DNA of 64,000 nucleotides from positions 81,729,001 through 81,793,000 of the forward strand of contig CM059587.1 of NCBI GenBank assembly GCA_030407085.1. Reading direction: 5' to 3'. Shown here piece by piece: positions 12,560 to 24,355 of the stretch; positions within the stretch are counted from its first letter, which is position 1, and each line of letters begins with the position of its first letter. The position numbers were made by a program, and so were the translations under genes. The notes below the pieces were generated by a model, which saw only the letters and a list, made by a program, of their open reading frames with translations, did no database searches and was not told the DNA's origin. This stretch comes from Trichopria drosophilae. Lineage: Eukaryota > Arthropoda > Insecta > Hymenoptera > Diapriidae.

Positions 12560-12965
12560 AGACCTTATCTAATAAAAGATACCGTATTTGGATTCAGCGA
12601 TCTCAAAAACATATAGATATATTGGTTTAACTCAATATCATACTGTTTCCCTATATTTGACCTTTATCTAACCTTCACTGAGATTTGCCGCTGTTAGACA
12701 TCGAATTCGGATTCAGAGACCCCAAAAATGTATAAATATACTGATTTACATATATACAATCAATTCTGTATATTTGACCTTCAATTGCCTTTGACCAAGA
12801 CCTGATGAGGATCAGCAATCCTAAGAAACATGTATATACTGGATTACCTAAATAATAATTTAATTTTTTACATTTGACCCTCAATTGAGCTTGACCCAGA
12901 TAATATGAGGTTAAACGGACACTGGATTCGGATTCAAAGTCGTAAAAAATGTATAGGAACTATGG
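12560..12965 (-). repeat. Inverted copies of the 122-bp unit, right arm
   Basis: About four diverged units in the opposite orientation to those at 11176-11730. Landmarks are the reverse complements of the unit start (GGATTCAGCGATCTCAAAAA, then GATTCAGAGACCCCAAAAA) and of AAGGTCAAAT (ATTTGACCTT at about 12653, 12771 and 12863). They are more diverged than the left arm. Confidence 0.7.
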
Positions 12966-13754
12966 TCGGATCTGTCGGACCAACCACTTGTATTTTGTGG
13001 GGCTATTATTAGATTTTCATGTGGTTTTCATTTTATAAAAACTTCTTTGACTTATATTTTCTCAATTTTATGTAATTTAAAGTAAATATTTGTTATTTAA
13101 TATATATAATATTTACGAATAGGGAAGAATCAGTGTTTGAAAGGGGTTCTTGAGGACGTCAAACACAAATCTGATGGAAACATTCAACAATTCAAAATAG
13201 CGAATTCAAAATGGTGGTCGTAAATTCTTTAATTGCAGATATTTTAATATAAAGAAATCCGTGAGGACTTGAAACTTGTCATAGAGTGGTTTTCATAATC
13301 GCTGACTTCTGATTTCTCCATAACTTGGTACAGACATTTTTGGGTAGCTGTATTCAAATTTTTTGCGCTTAATGTCAAGAAGTATTTACCCGGTTTAATC
13401 GAATGGAAACAGTTCTAACTGTCATCCTGCCTGGTTACTCCCACTGAAATCCGATCAACTAATCATTGAGAATAAAAATAAAAATAAGGTAATTCGGCTA
13501 GAACCGATGACGTGGTTAGTTCATATTGTTACCGTTAGGAGTGTAAAGTTTTGCTTCGTGATTTTTTATTGTTGAAGTATCACGGCAACTGGAAGGATAT
13601 AAAGAAAGTGAAAAGTTTCTACCCTGCAAAATTTAGACGTAACAGTTACATAATATTAAATGGTGTTTAGCATTTTTTGATCTTATTATATTTCACACTT
13701 CAATTGTTAGACCTTGAAAACATAACCTTTATATAAAGTACAAAAGATGAACTG

Positions 13755-14151
13755 CACTGAGAGAAATTATTTACTAGTAGTTAATGTAAGCTAATTTCAA
13801 GGCTCTTACATTATCTGTAAAGTTACAACAGTAACTGTAAAGTCAAAAGTGACAAGTAACTTTGAGATGAAAATACCAGCACTTCCCTGCTTATCAGCAA
13901 TGTTATTGTGTATTAACTCATATATTTTGACATTCAATGCGCGTTCGTTAACTGTTAATAAATTTTACATTAAATTCTGTCGTTTGAACTTCGCATGTCA
14001 ACAATGCGTCTAAAAATTCGGAGAAAATCGAATTACTGCGCGTGTGAATGTATATTTATCTCTGTTTCGGCGAAACTAAGCGCGTAAATATGTCACGAAA
14101 TGATCCCAACATTAATATTTAAAATTCTTATATTAACTATTAACATAACAA
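13755..14151 (+). mobile_element. CACTGAGAG MITE, copy 1 (right-truncated)
   Basis: The sequence begins CACTGAGAGAAATTATTTAC and matches the copy at 54286 over about 395 bases, including GATGAAAATACCAGCACTT, TAAATTCTGTCGTTTGA and AATATTTAAAATTCTTATA. Similarity stops after TATTAACATAACAAG, so the right inverted terminus present in the other copies is missing. There is no coding capacity. Confidence 0.75.
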
Positions 14152-15906
14152 GCCATAAGACTTTCTGTGGATAAAAGGAAACGAAGTCTGCCTTATTATT
14201 CTAAACAACTATTAAAAATATGTTTATTGTTTATTGTTAATTAAAAATACAAACAATTTTACGCTAGTAAAAATTCTCAAGTGCATTGTTAGTTAATAAA
14301 TGATACTTACCAGTTTTTTCAATCCTAAAATACGAAAACAAAAATTCAAAAATGTTCAGATACCATTAAAGACTGTGAATTGAAGCTTCGTTGTTGCCCT
14401 CCAACATCAAAACATACGAGTTTGCTCGCCGTAATACGACGAAAGCTGAAAGATGCTACTGATTACAAAACACACGCAAGGGGAAAGATGTAGAAATAAA
14501 TGTAAAGATATTAAAAGAACAAAGATTTTTTTATTAATGTTCGAAATTCTTGTAAAGCAAATACATTTCAATGTGTAAGATACTAAAATTCATATATCAA
14601 TGACCAATCTTTCATTTAAGTAACAAAAATGACGAATTTTATGAATTATTTAATATATATAGTACATGTTTAACCAACATCTGTATTCGACGCAATAAAT
14701 ATACGAATATTGAACAATCGTTTCTTCATCCGTCCGTCTCCCTAATACTACAAGTATCACAATCAACAATTTGTTGCATAGACCGCTTCGGAATGTTTAG
14801 GAAAAACCGCAGGATTTTTCTCTTCGTATCCCCGAACCAACAAAACGTGCAAAACATCACGAATCGGTAATAAGACTCCCGAAATCCACCGTCAAAATCG
14901 TGAAGTTTTTTACGAAAATTAATAAATGCCTATCGAAAATTATTATGCACAGTTATATTGCAACATTTTCCCAACGAATATAAAAATCATTATCATACTT
15001 CAAGTAAGTGAAATTTATATTTTTCGTGGAATGCAAACTAGTACTTAATCAAATCACGGTTTGTTTCGCTTAAGTATAATATCAATAAATATTTTAAAAT
15101 ATCAAAAAAAAACTTCTCGAAACATTCTTAGATACCGCAGATGATTCGTTCGATTTTTTAAATATGTACATAACAAAATTTCGCAAAATCACTTAACTCT
15201 GTCTATACATAATAAGCACGCACTATTTAATAACCGCGTTAAACACGTAACTTAAAAGAAATGATCAACTAATTGCAATTGACTGGTAAGTATTCGCAAT
15301 TCTCACAATTGCATCTCAGCACCGACCCCATGTCTTAAGTCAACAACCGCATAAATCACTATAAGTTCAAAAATACGCTTTTTTGATTCTTCGATCGGCA
15401 CCTCGCTCGACGATAAGTACCGGAAAATAGTATTTAGAAAAATAATCTGCCGCCACCTTTCGAGAGGAAAAACAATCTCGTAGGTGATTTCGATTCTCTT
15501 TTCTTTCTACGACCTACAAGTATTCGAAATGCTTCAAAAAAATACATTCGTCTCTCTGGATACGACATCGTTCGAAAAATATAATATGTACTATATATAT
15601 AACGCTCATTACATATATGAATATATAATTGCGTTATATGTAAATTGTATATCGTTTATATATTAGAATATATAACATCATATATTCCGACGAAGGAAAC
15701 GGCGCATCTCTTAGTCGCTGCTCGGAAAATTCGAGACGTCACAAATATTTAAACACCTACCACTTAAACGGACTCCCTTTTTGAAGGTGACTCTATTGAG
15801 AATCCAGTCGCTGCGTGTGCATCGAACTAAAAGAGACAATTTACGTCGTATTTTCGTTTGGTATATACTTCTTCATTATGCCAGAGAAATACCCTGCGTC
15901 TGAATT
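14152..15906. other. Intergenic/3' flank of ceramide kinase, no gene seen
   Basis: This stretch contains the 3' UTR and end of the ceramide kinase transcript (- strand) somewhere between 15906 and about 14500. Candidate polyadenylation hexamers on the - strand are only weakly placed; one lies at 14530-14535. A run of TA/ATAT-rich DNA occurs at 15570-15685. No open frame of interest was found. Confidence 0.4.
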
Positions 15907-15988
15907 TCAAACCAAACAGAAGCACGAACTCGACCTCGCGGGTGCTTCCATTCGTCTCGTGAATACCTTCAATGACTGACAATGTACC
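15907..15988 (-). CDS. Cerk: Ceramide kinase, exon 8 (C-terminus and stop)
   Basis: The acceptor TTTATTTTTCAG lies just before 15988. The first base completes the Arg codon split with exon 7, followed by VHCQSLKVFTRRMEAPARSS and a short Cys-rich end SCFCLV before TGA at 15909-15907. VHCQ sits at residues 500-503 and matches the RVHCQ strand near the end of vertebrate ceramide kinases. The tail beyond it is not conserved with vertebrates. This exon is too short to stand out by ORF length; it is supported by acceptor, phase 2 and the VHCQ match. Confidence 0.85.
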
Positions 15989-16549
15989 CTGAAAAATAAA
16001 ACATTTTCCCTATTATTTCGGATAATTGCATACGTTTATGTTGACATTTTCCTCGAGAGCGCAGTGATAAATATTTGCCCCAGAAATTTTGCAAAATCTC
16101 TGCATGTTCTCAATGTTTTTGAAAATAACTGGACAGATATGACTTTTACAGAAAAAAATATTATTTTGAATAGCGTGGGGTTGCAACTAATGTGTTTACA
16201 ACCAACGATTGCAAGTATTTGACATACTGACCCGGTTGTTTATGAACAAACATCAACAAAGCTATGAAAATAATCATTTGGTAAACAAGGTCATGTTTAG
16301 CAGCAGGCTTCAACCACAACAGAAACTCCGTTCTATGAATATTTTTCTACGGTGTTTTTCATTAAACATTTCAATGACTCGTGACAAATGTTAAGATCAC
16401 ATGAAATAAATTTGAAAAACCTTTAACACTTGTAAAGCGTTTGGGAATATCATCAGCAATAGATAATTTTATTGTTCCCTGCTTAAAAATTCAAACAGAT
16501 TAAACATGACAATGGGTTTTAATCGTAAATGACACCGATTGTTTCTTAA

Positions 16550-17010
16550 TAAATGACTTCTACCAGGTTTAATGAGTCTGAAGAAATTAAATCAGAACCA
16601 CAAGATTTATTCCAGAGATGGTTAAATTGCATTCAATCGGTAGGCGATAATTCAATCGGTTACTTTTGGAAGATGTGTGACGGATCGTTGGTGATACTCA
16701 ATCAGAAATTTTTCACGTTTGATAAAATGGGATTGTATCAGATTGATTATAGTTTCATACTAAATAGGATCTAATTGTAAATGCGGTACTCGAAATCATC
16801 GATGCCTTCTTATTAACTAATTCCTACCGGATGTAACGAGTGGTTAGTCCAAAAAATGAAGCATCGTAAATTGGTTGATTAGGAATGGGGTTTAATACGA
16901 ATCGTCATCGTCAATGGAAATCTAAATTGAATTTTGACGCTTACAAATACTTAGGATTTAATCGGAGATTAGCAACGTTGAATTGAATGAGATTCAATCA
17001 TCAGACTCCG
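16550..17010. repeat. Possible inverted counterpart of the 72-bp array
   Basis: Phrases such as ATGGGATTGTATCAGATTG, GGGGTTTAATACG, TAGGATTTAATCGGAGATT and GAATGAGATTCAATCATCAG look like reverse complements of the ATCTCATTGGA/GATTAAATC phrases to the right. A 73-codon open frame starting at 16553 lies in this repeat and shows no recognisable domain. Confidence 0.35.
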
Positions 17011-17044
17011 CGCGGCCGACGGCAACAGGTGCTTACAAACTCGG

Positions 17045-17620
17045 ATAGAAATCCATTAATTCTTGAATTGGGACTTTCCTATTAAATTGTATTGCACTTT
17101 TGATGTCAAAGACTGAATTGGTTCTGAATCTAGGAATTTTCAGATTAATTCCCATTGGATTTTTACTCATAAAAAATCACTATGAAACCTATTGGCGTCA
17201 GAAGGATACATTTTCCCATTAATTCCTATTGAACTATTACTTTAGAATTCTAATTCAATCTTACTGATTCTGGAACTAGGAATTTCCCGATTAATTCTGA
17301 TTGGACAGTTGCGCAGAAAATCGGCCCGAAATCCATTAATTCTTGAACTAGGGATTTTCCTATTAAACCCAATTGAACTTTCGCTTTCAAAATCTCATGA
17401 TTAAATCTCATTGATTCCGGGACTGGGGATTTTCCAATAAATTCTCAATGAACTGCTTCTCCCAAAACGGTATTGAAATCCATTGGTCCCTAAAGGAGAA
17501 ATTTCCCCATTAAATCTCATTGGAATCGCACTTTTAAAAGCTAATAGGACCTCATTGACGATGTAACTAGTAATTCTCTGATAAAATCCTATTATACTGC
17601 TGCTGAGTAGGTTTTATTAA
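17045..17620 (+). repeat. Diverged 72-bp tandem array, about 8 units
   Basis: Units begin near 17052, 17124, 17190, 17262, 17333, 17407, 17478 and 17551. Each reads roughly ATCCATTAATTCTTGAACTA, GGGATTTTCCTATTAAAT and CCCATTGAACTTTTGCTTTC. Divergence is high, so it is an old minisatellite. Confidence 0.75.
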
Positions 17621-18191
17621 TTCTTGACATCTTATCATTCCGATCGAATCTCATTTATAGATGCATTTCTTTGCTATTTCTTATTGGACTCGCGTTTCTA
17701 TTTAAATCTTATTAAATCTCATTGGATATGAATCCGAAATCAAAACTAAGGAATTCAAAACAACTGATCCAGTTGTTGTAAACTAACCAAACTTCCAAAC
17801 TTTCAATACCAACGGGTCGTTGAAGACGAAACAGGGGTTAAAATTAAATGTGTTTGACATTAAGGAGTTAACTTTTGTTCTCTCAATAGAATTTTACAAA
17901 CAACTATGGATGTCAATAATGTCGCTAATTAGATATTATGAATTTTAAATTCTGACTTTAGATTCATTTTCAGCGACCCCAAAAATCGCACCATTAATCC
18001 GAGGTATCTGCTAATAGGTTAACTTCGTCGATGTGGTCGTTAATACTTTGAACTAACCTAAAGTAGTATACTATGTGGATGGATGTTTATCTGATGACAT
18101 ACCTATATTCATTGTTTTTCTGAATATATTGAGATTGACTTAATTGTATTTAAAATCGTCGCGGAACAGCGAAGAAGATGAAAAATAGGGG

Positions 18192-18470
18192 TTCAGGACG
18201 TTTTGGCGCCGCCGTTTTGGCGCCAGGAAGTTTTGGCGCTGGACGTCTTGGCGCCGGACGTTTTGGCGCCAGGGACGTTTTGAAAAAAAAAAAACTTAAC
18301 CCACGTAGACCGCATAGTGCTCGGACGTCATTATTTCCCGGTAAATATACACTCCGAATTTAATAACGAAAAGATCAAAGAAAATATCACCGTAATTACA
18401 ACAATACAAAAAAATGTCGTCACAGTAATCCTAGTTAGTTGAAAGAGGAAATGGCGCCAAAACGTCCTGC
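18192..18470. mobile_element. GGCGCC-repeat element with inverted ends
   Basis: At 18192-18282 the unit GGACGTTTTGGCGCC is repeated about six times with small changes (TTCAGGACGTTTTGGCGCC, GCCGTTTTGGCGCC, AGGAAGTTTTGGCGCT, GGACGTCTTGGCGCC, GGACGTTTTGGCGCC). The same unit occurs once inverted at 18452-18470 (TGGCGCCAAAACGTCCTG). The middle holds an A-run and A+T-rich DNA. GC-rich repeats in such A+T-rich surroundings suggest a mobile nonautonomous element. Confidence 0.6.
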
Positions 18471-18792
18471 TCTTGAAAAATAGATATGTGCATCCAAAAT
18501 CGATCAGCCAAATATGACGTGATAGCTCTATTATTCACCGACGAGGGTGAACACCAGAACATTGGCGTTTCTGATTTAATGAACCATAAAGATAAAAATC
18601 GTAGATACTTGTACACTATCCTGGACAACATATGTATGGGAGTGCTACCAGCGTAATGTACCCAAAACTAAACTTATTAAAACAGCACCATACTGATCTG
18701 AAGTATTTATCAGATGCCGTTAAATTGGATAATAAATACGCAAATTCATATTAGAACAAAGACCCATGGTTTCAAAATAACGTTGTAATTAC

Positions 18793-18962
18793 CTGATTTT
18801 CACATTTGGCGTGTCTATGACCTCCCCATCACAGTTCCATACGCTAAGTTGAGAACTTGTTCTTGAAACAACACTCTCAGGTTCTAGAGATAAACAGGTT
18901 GTAGGAGCAGCTCGAAATGTAAATTCTCTAGCTCGGTAAACTTCGACAAACGGTAAGTCGTA
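18793..18962 (-). CDS. Cerk: Ceramide kinase, exon 7
   Basis: The acceptor TTTTATTTTCAG precedes 18962 and the donor after 18793 is CAG/GTAATT (phase 2). The translation begins YDLPFVEVYRAREFTFRAAP, passes through a variable Ser-rich stretch and ends with VWNCDGEVIDTPNVKI. It matches the vertebrate segment FDFTFVEVYRVKKFQF ... SSWNCDGEVLHSPAIEVR. This is a beta-rich C-terminal lobe of the lipid-kinase fold. Residues about 443-499. Confidence 0.92.
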
Positions 18963-19825
18963 CTGAAAATAAAATCGAAACCATTTAAGTAATATTAACA
19001 CTATCAGACTAAAGTATTTTACGTTATATGAAGTGGATGTGTACAACAATGTCTTATTAAAAAATCATTATTTCAACTACTTTTATAGTGTTTATATCCA
19101 GACTTTTGGACATATACGGACTCGGGTGAACATCTGCATTGTATGAACTCTTATGACAAACAGTGAACAATACATTTGAGATAAATCAATAAATTCACGG
19201 AAAAGCAACTTGGTTGAAGCAACAAATTTGAGCAGACACGAAAAATTGGTTTATACGACTGATGAAGTGCTTAGTTTTACTAAATGAGACTGATTAAGTT
19301 AGTGTCACGTTTTCGTTATCTAAGACAAACATTAGGTAATTCATTCAACCAATTTATTCGTCACTCCAACCAAAACGATTTTGCCGTATTTACATTGCGT
19401 ATCACGAGGTCCATCAAACAAGCAGTCGGAAAGTCGCGTCAGTTTAATATTGACAACAGGCGTACTAAGTACGAAATACTAAATTAAAAATTAATAAACA
19501 ATTAACAAGTATAGGACAAACTAGGCATTAGGGTATTTCTTAAAAGATTGTACTGGGAAAAATTTGAAGGAAAATAAAGAACCTAAAACGTACAAGATTG
19601 AAAAATAATCTGATTCCAGTGTCCTTTTAAAAAATTGAAACTTATTTTTTGTACATTTAAAAAAAAAACATGTAATGTCTTTTAAAAATCCAAATTTGCA
19701 ACCCTTGTTTTTAGTTAAATAAATGAAGGAGTTCTCACTTCAATACAAATAGAAAGTAATAGAGTAAACAATACGAAGTATTTCTAAGAACCAGAAATAT
19801 GTCGCTACTATATTATTTGACTTAC
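18963..19825 (-). other. Ceramide kinase intron 6
   Basis: Short intron (863 bp) with donor CTG/GTAAGT at 19825 and acceptor at 18963. A 67-codon + strand open frame starting at 19284 lies inside it with no recognised domain. No repeat structure noted. Confidence 0.7.
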
Positions 19826-20022
19826 CAGTGTCTTTTCTTTGCTACTGAGCCTTAAAAGCATCCTGATATTGTTAAGCAGAGAGGTATGCCTGACGAGGAT
19901 AATATCTACGCAACCATCGCCTATGTGACAATGTGGACTGAATCCCATGGGACTTCTCGTGCAAGCGCAGGATACATTTGCTCCATTTACCATGAAAAAT
20001 TTACCTCGTATTGTTAGCCACT
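19826..20022 (-). CDS. Cerk: Ceramide kinase, exon 6
   Basis: Acceptor TTTATTTTCAG, then AG completes the split Lys codon (phase 1), then WLTIRGKFFMVNGANVSCAC, then TRSPMGFSPHCHIGDGCVDI and ILVRHTSLLNNIRMLLRLSS. The match to vertebrate ceramide kinase (GKFLAINATNMSCACRRSPR, then GLSPAAHLGDGSSDLILI) is close over the whole exon. The invariant GDGxxDxILV strand belongs to the conserved C-terminal half of diacylglycerol-kinase-type enzymes. The donor is ACTG/GTAAGT at phase 0. Residues about 377-442. Confidence 0.95.
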
Positions 20023-22483
20023 CTGAAAATAAAAGCACCACTTATTTAAATATTTCCTTATGCATGAATTCGCGACATTTTATTGCAAAGCATCATATTT
20101 AAAATAAGAATTTTAACCAGGAAAATTAGTCATATTTTGCTAGTGGATGTTGACCACAGGTCTACAGGATTGTAATTATTCTATGTTTCGGATCACTAAG
20201 AATTTTATAGTGAGGCTTTTACGGTAATAATAAACTTTTGTTTTATTTTTGAACTATTTATTATTATATTTTTAACGTGCGGGTTTTGTAATATGACGAT
20301 TCCTACCTAATAAGCTTACGTGGAAACTATTGTATTTTTTCAGTGTATACAAAAAATTCTGTTCGTCGATTACGTACTGAGCAAATTTGCAGATAGCATC
20401 GAAACGTGAGAGTACAAAAGATATCATACACGCATTTCCATGTTTCTGAAATATGCAATCGCTTTTCTGACATTTTACTCATTCAACGGGATCGATAATA
20501 AAATGACCATGGAGTGCACGCAATCGTGCGTTATGCGCACTCTTGGCTCTTGGACAAATGAGGAGTATTGCGTATTGTATGATTATTTTCATTAGACATG
20601 CAATTTTCTCCACCAACCACAAGAGAGTCGTTTCGACGTAACGAACACATTAGTCAGAAAGTGCCGGCAAGGCCGTCCTTTTATTTATTAATTTCTGCTA
20701 CTTAGCAATCCAAATGATCTCTGCGCTATGCAAAAAGTACTTCAGATGGCAATTCACTTAAAAAAGATATTATATTTTTTATTATTGCCCTATATTTTAA
20801 TAAATCATTGTTACTCATGAGGGGCATAACTTTGAAATATACATACAATTTATCTTTTGGTGTAAGATAGTAACATTATCAAAGTTAGAATATGACATGT
20901 TTTCAGTATGAATTTCCACCATTATTATAAGCCTACATGATTGGGTTATAATCAACACTCGTAATTAAGCAAGGAACGACAGCTTCAATAAAATTGATTA
21001 ATGTGACGGATGACAAATATGAAGAATATCAATTTAGTAGCTGATGTAAACGATTAGGATGGTCGAGATAACGTTGATAACATTATTAATTACGTTGACA
21101 ACCATGCATTAATCATTCGCAACTTAACTAACTACGTTAGTTACTTCAATGTATAGTAAATTAGAACGACAGTAGAATTTCCAAAATAGCAAACGTAGTT
21201 AAGCTTGTATGACAAAATGGCTTTAGTATTGTAAAAAAACAGGTTTTGAAAAAGAATCATGATGACGTTCCAAAGAATACAGTATGTAATTCGACGACTA
21301 AATTAATCTCAACTTTGTTCTAATATTATGTTTCGTTATTTCTGAGCGCCAAATAGCAATTTCTATTTTCGAGGACAAGGGTCATTACTATAAAAGAATT
21401 GTCGGACTAATATCTTAAACATTTTCAGAGAAGACGCGAATCCGCAAATAATCAAAAGTATTATAATATCAGGTTGCCATGTGAATATTACAGGCTTTTT
21501 CCCGTAATTAAGGTAGCGATACAATCTACATGTGGGTGAGTGGAATTTGTTATGATCATTTTGGACATGAAAGCTTTAAGAGGAGTAGTATTGACTTTTC
21601 TAGATAATAATATTAAAAAATTTTGAATTATATTGATGTTTTGAACATATCTGAATGTCCAAGTATTTCTTCCAACATCATCATGTCGGAATAAAACATT
21701 GAAAAATGTCACGTTCTAAGTTAAATAGGATGCTGTGTAACCTAACATACAGGCCATAATCGCAATTTTTGCATTTTTAGGTTAGGATATATTTTGGACG
21801 AGGTTGTTTTGGTCTTTGGGTAATAGTGCTAATCCCAAGTTCGTTGAATTATTGAAATGGCAATGAATATCAGAAAACCATTAAAAGCTAATCAGCTAAT
21901 GAAAGGATTAAAATCTGCTACATTTTTACTTGCTTAACGAACTGCATTATTTGTATTTTCGTGTACAATCCGCACGCTCAAAATATGATAAATTTATGCA
22001 GGGAACCAAACGTAATTATTAATTTCAAAGGATTATATGTAACAAAGCCGTTAAGTATCTGATTAACAATTTGTTATTTATATGTTTCGAAATTTCATTT
22101 CCCCATTAAAGCTGTCGAAAATTGAATTATTTTATACATCGAAATCCGACGAGACACGACAACTTGTAATAAAATCGAGTGATGGTATTTGCGATAATTA
22201 ACAAATGTTGGAAATGCTTTCGATGAAGTCGAAACTCGGTTACTGAACCGTCAAATCGATATTTTCATTGGTATTCCCTTCAAATAATGTAAAGTTCAAT
22301 ATTTCGATGCACATATTGCACGATTAAATAAAATTAATGTTAATAACCAGATACTGAAATTGTGTCATATATAGCATGGTCTGATTAGCCCATACGAAAA
22401 CATGTATGAACTAGTTATTTACAGATGAAAGTCAGTTTTTCTCCGAACTTTACGGGTTAGATAAAGTAGAGTTATATTTCGAA

Positions 22484-22619
22484 AGGCCCTGAGCACAATA
22501 AACAAATAAATGTAAAACGTGAACGTAAAAATAATTTCCTCCTTTAGGACAGTTAAAAAAGTTAAACAAAGACAAAACATTCGCGTTTTACGTCTTACTT
22601 GTTCATTGTGCTCAGACCT
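22484..22619. mobile_element. Short inverted-repeat element
   Basis: The left arm reads AAGGCCCTGAGCACAATAAA, then CAAATAAATGTAAAACG. The right arm, as reverse complement, reads AAGGTCTGAGCACAATGAAC, then AAGTAAGACGTAAAACGCG. Arms are about 40 bp around a 45-bp centre, typical of a MITE or its remnant. Confidence 0.65.
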
Positions 22620-22793
22620 TACATCAAAATAGGCGTCCCGTAACACACACTGCACATTCTTACTTTTTAGTCGAGAAGTCTGTTGTACAGCGTATTAAAG
22701 ACGTAATATGCCCCCCGAGAAGACAGTTATACCGCCGAAAGTCCCAAAATTGGTCGCAATGCCGTCTATATATTATGTGACCGTCTTCACAGG

Positions 22794-23321
22794 GTGGATA
22801 TCACGTATTTAAGACATCATCATACAATAGTCTTCAAGGCTAAAAAGATTGTGCAGTTTGTGTTAGCTGGGGTACGACGTATACACCATAGACTATGGGG
22901 TTTATCCCGTCCGTACAATTGCAGAGCTATAATCTCTGACAATTGCTATGTACCTAAATTCCCAAACACTTTTTTACCAGTACTCCCTAGCCTGCAGTAC
23001 GAATTTGTCAGTTCGAGGATACTTATCTACGCACTCGGTAAGACATTTTGTGATAATGAACAATCAAAACTTTTCAGGCAATGCATGATCATAACGTATT
23101 CTTTAACGCAGTCACTGGGTGTCACTACTTGCCACTCAGCTCAGCTGATGTATAGTGTAGCGCGGGAAGAGTTTCCACTAAATTTACCGATATTCCGGGC
23201 GGATGCGTTTTCGGAAGTTTTTATTAAATGTATTTATTCCCAGTCACTGAAAAACGCGCTGTTAATACTATTTTCGTCAAATTTCAATTGTACTTGTAGT
23301 ATGAGAGAGTCGGTTGCATAG
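22794..23321 (+). other. 175-codon open frame of unknown status
   Basis: This is the longest uninterrupted frame in the window. It reads from MDITYLRHHHTIVFKAKKIV through RRIHHRLWGLSRPY and LGKTFCDNEQSKLFRQC to CTCSMRES before TAG. I recognise no family, signal peptide or catalytic motif. It is Cys- and Ser-rich, with rather hydrophobic stretches. It lies inside a ceramide kinase intron on the opposite strand. It could be a lineage-specific single-exon gene, a transposon fragment or chance; the somewhat higher local GC content makes a long open frame by chance less surprising. Confidence 0.25.
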
Positions 23322-23420
23322 TGTTGTGTCAGAGGTGATATAAATGTAATGGATTACCTATGAACATCGCGTAATCGACGCGATCAAACAGTGTAGTTAG
23401 CTGAATTCAATATGTACATA

Positions 23421-23520
23421 CAGAGAAAAAAGTGTTAATGGAACAATGAAGAAATAGTAGAAACGGTTTTAACGTACGTAAATAGTACAATTAACAACAT
23501 GAAAGGTTATTGTTGATATT
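23421..23520 (+). mobile_element. Partial copy of the ACAGAnAGAAAAAA element
   Basis: CAGAGAAAAAAGTGTTAATG, then GAACAATGAAG..., AGAAACGG, AACGTACGTAAATAGT and ATTAACAACATGAAAGGTT parallel the left half of the element at 27653-27925 (GTTAATGGAACCATG, AGTGGTTGTAACATATAGTA, TTAATAACGTGAAAAGTTG). The right half is missing. Confidence 0.55.
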
Positions 23521-23928
23521 TGAGGTTATGTACAAAATACATCATCGAACAGAATAGAATGGTAGCGTCCGTGATGGACGAATCATATCACAATCGTGTC
23601 CGCAGTTGTCTTCGATTATTATTTGTGAAAAATTGGAATGATCGGAACAGGGAACCCGAGAAGTAACCATCTAGTCGAAATGCACGTATAAAATATATGT
23701 ACAAACATATGTAGCAAAATACGTAACGAAAATACGCACTGTGCGGGCTCTTTTCTTATGGTTTTTCCGACTTTTCGTCTTTTCGTTAGGTATTTTGTTG
23801 TGTATGTATGTACATGAGGGCAATAACTAAAAGAATACCTCTGGCATTAAGAGCGAAAATAACTATACTGATTATTTTGATCAGTGTACAGCTCGAATGA
23901 ATATTTTAATCCTATGTTATATGAACAT

Positions 23929-24030
23929 GAGTTCATATAAAGATCTCATAATGACATCATGTTCAGAAAACCCTCAGAAAGTGGGACGTCTGACTTCTTT
24001 TGGAGCACATCTCGAAATCATCCTGAACTC
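23929..24030 (-). repeat. About 100-bp dispersed repeat, copy 1
   Basis: On the - strand this reads GAGTTCAGGATGATTTCGAG, then ATGTGCTCCAAAAGAAGTCA, then GACGTCCCACTTTCTGAGGG and ends TTTATATGAACTC. The ends are short inverted repeats (GAGTTCA/TGAACTC). Related copies lie at 28470-28571 and 57838-57925. Confidence 0.6.
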
Positions 24031-24355
24031 TTTTTTGTTTTGGTATCTTTGAATGTACCACGATATATTACTCTGCCTTTGTCAAAGTAGTATTTTCCTA
24101 GGCCCTACAGTTAAATTTTACGAAGAGTGGAGATTGCGATACCGGTCCCGAGGATCTCATAACCTCTTAACGAGACCGTAAAATCTTACGACAGAGGAAC
24201 GAACACTATTTTTTGATACACTGTTCGCAAAGTAGGCACTTTACCGAATGTTTTTAATCCGCAAAGTGCAGAGGTCAGACCGTAAAATCGCACATTACAA
24301 ACTAAAAAGAGTCCGTTCAGTGTCTTTTTTACGGACACATGCATAATAGTTTATT

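Larger units (their letters stand above)
11132..13000. mobile_element. Foldback-like element with tandemly repeated inverted arms
   Basis: The left end (ACACAAAAAAGTGGTACGTC, then CGACCATAG) and the reverse complement of the right end (CACAAAATACAAGTGGTTGG, then TCCGAC and GACCATAG) match. The left arm then holds about five units of a 122-bp repeat starting GAGGTCGCTGAATCCGAATA, at about 11178, 11302, 11425, 11547 and 11670. The right arm holds the same unit inverted, at about 12593-12610, 12710-12725, 12808 and 12930. The centre (about 11740-12580) is nonrepetitive and holds a decayed ORF. Long inverted arms made of tandem repeats are the hallmark of foldback elements; the superfamily is not assigned. 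Confidence 0.75.
16090..18792 (-). other. Ceramide kinase intron 7, repeat-rich
   Basis: The intron runs from the CAG/GTAATT donor at 18793 to the acceptor at 15989. It holds the 72-bp tandem array at 17045-17620, a possible inverted counterpart at 16550-17010, and the GGCGCC-rich element at 18192-18470. A short + strand open frame near 18535-18655 (reads TDEGEHQNIGVSDLMNHKD) is unassigned and may be a transposon scrap. Confidence 0.6.

Noticed and set aside
16553..16774. 73-codon + strand frame
   Set aside because: Lies within degenerate tandem repeats and is likely a product of the repeat.
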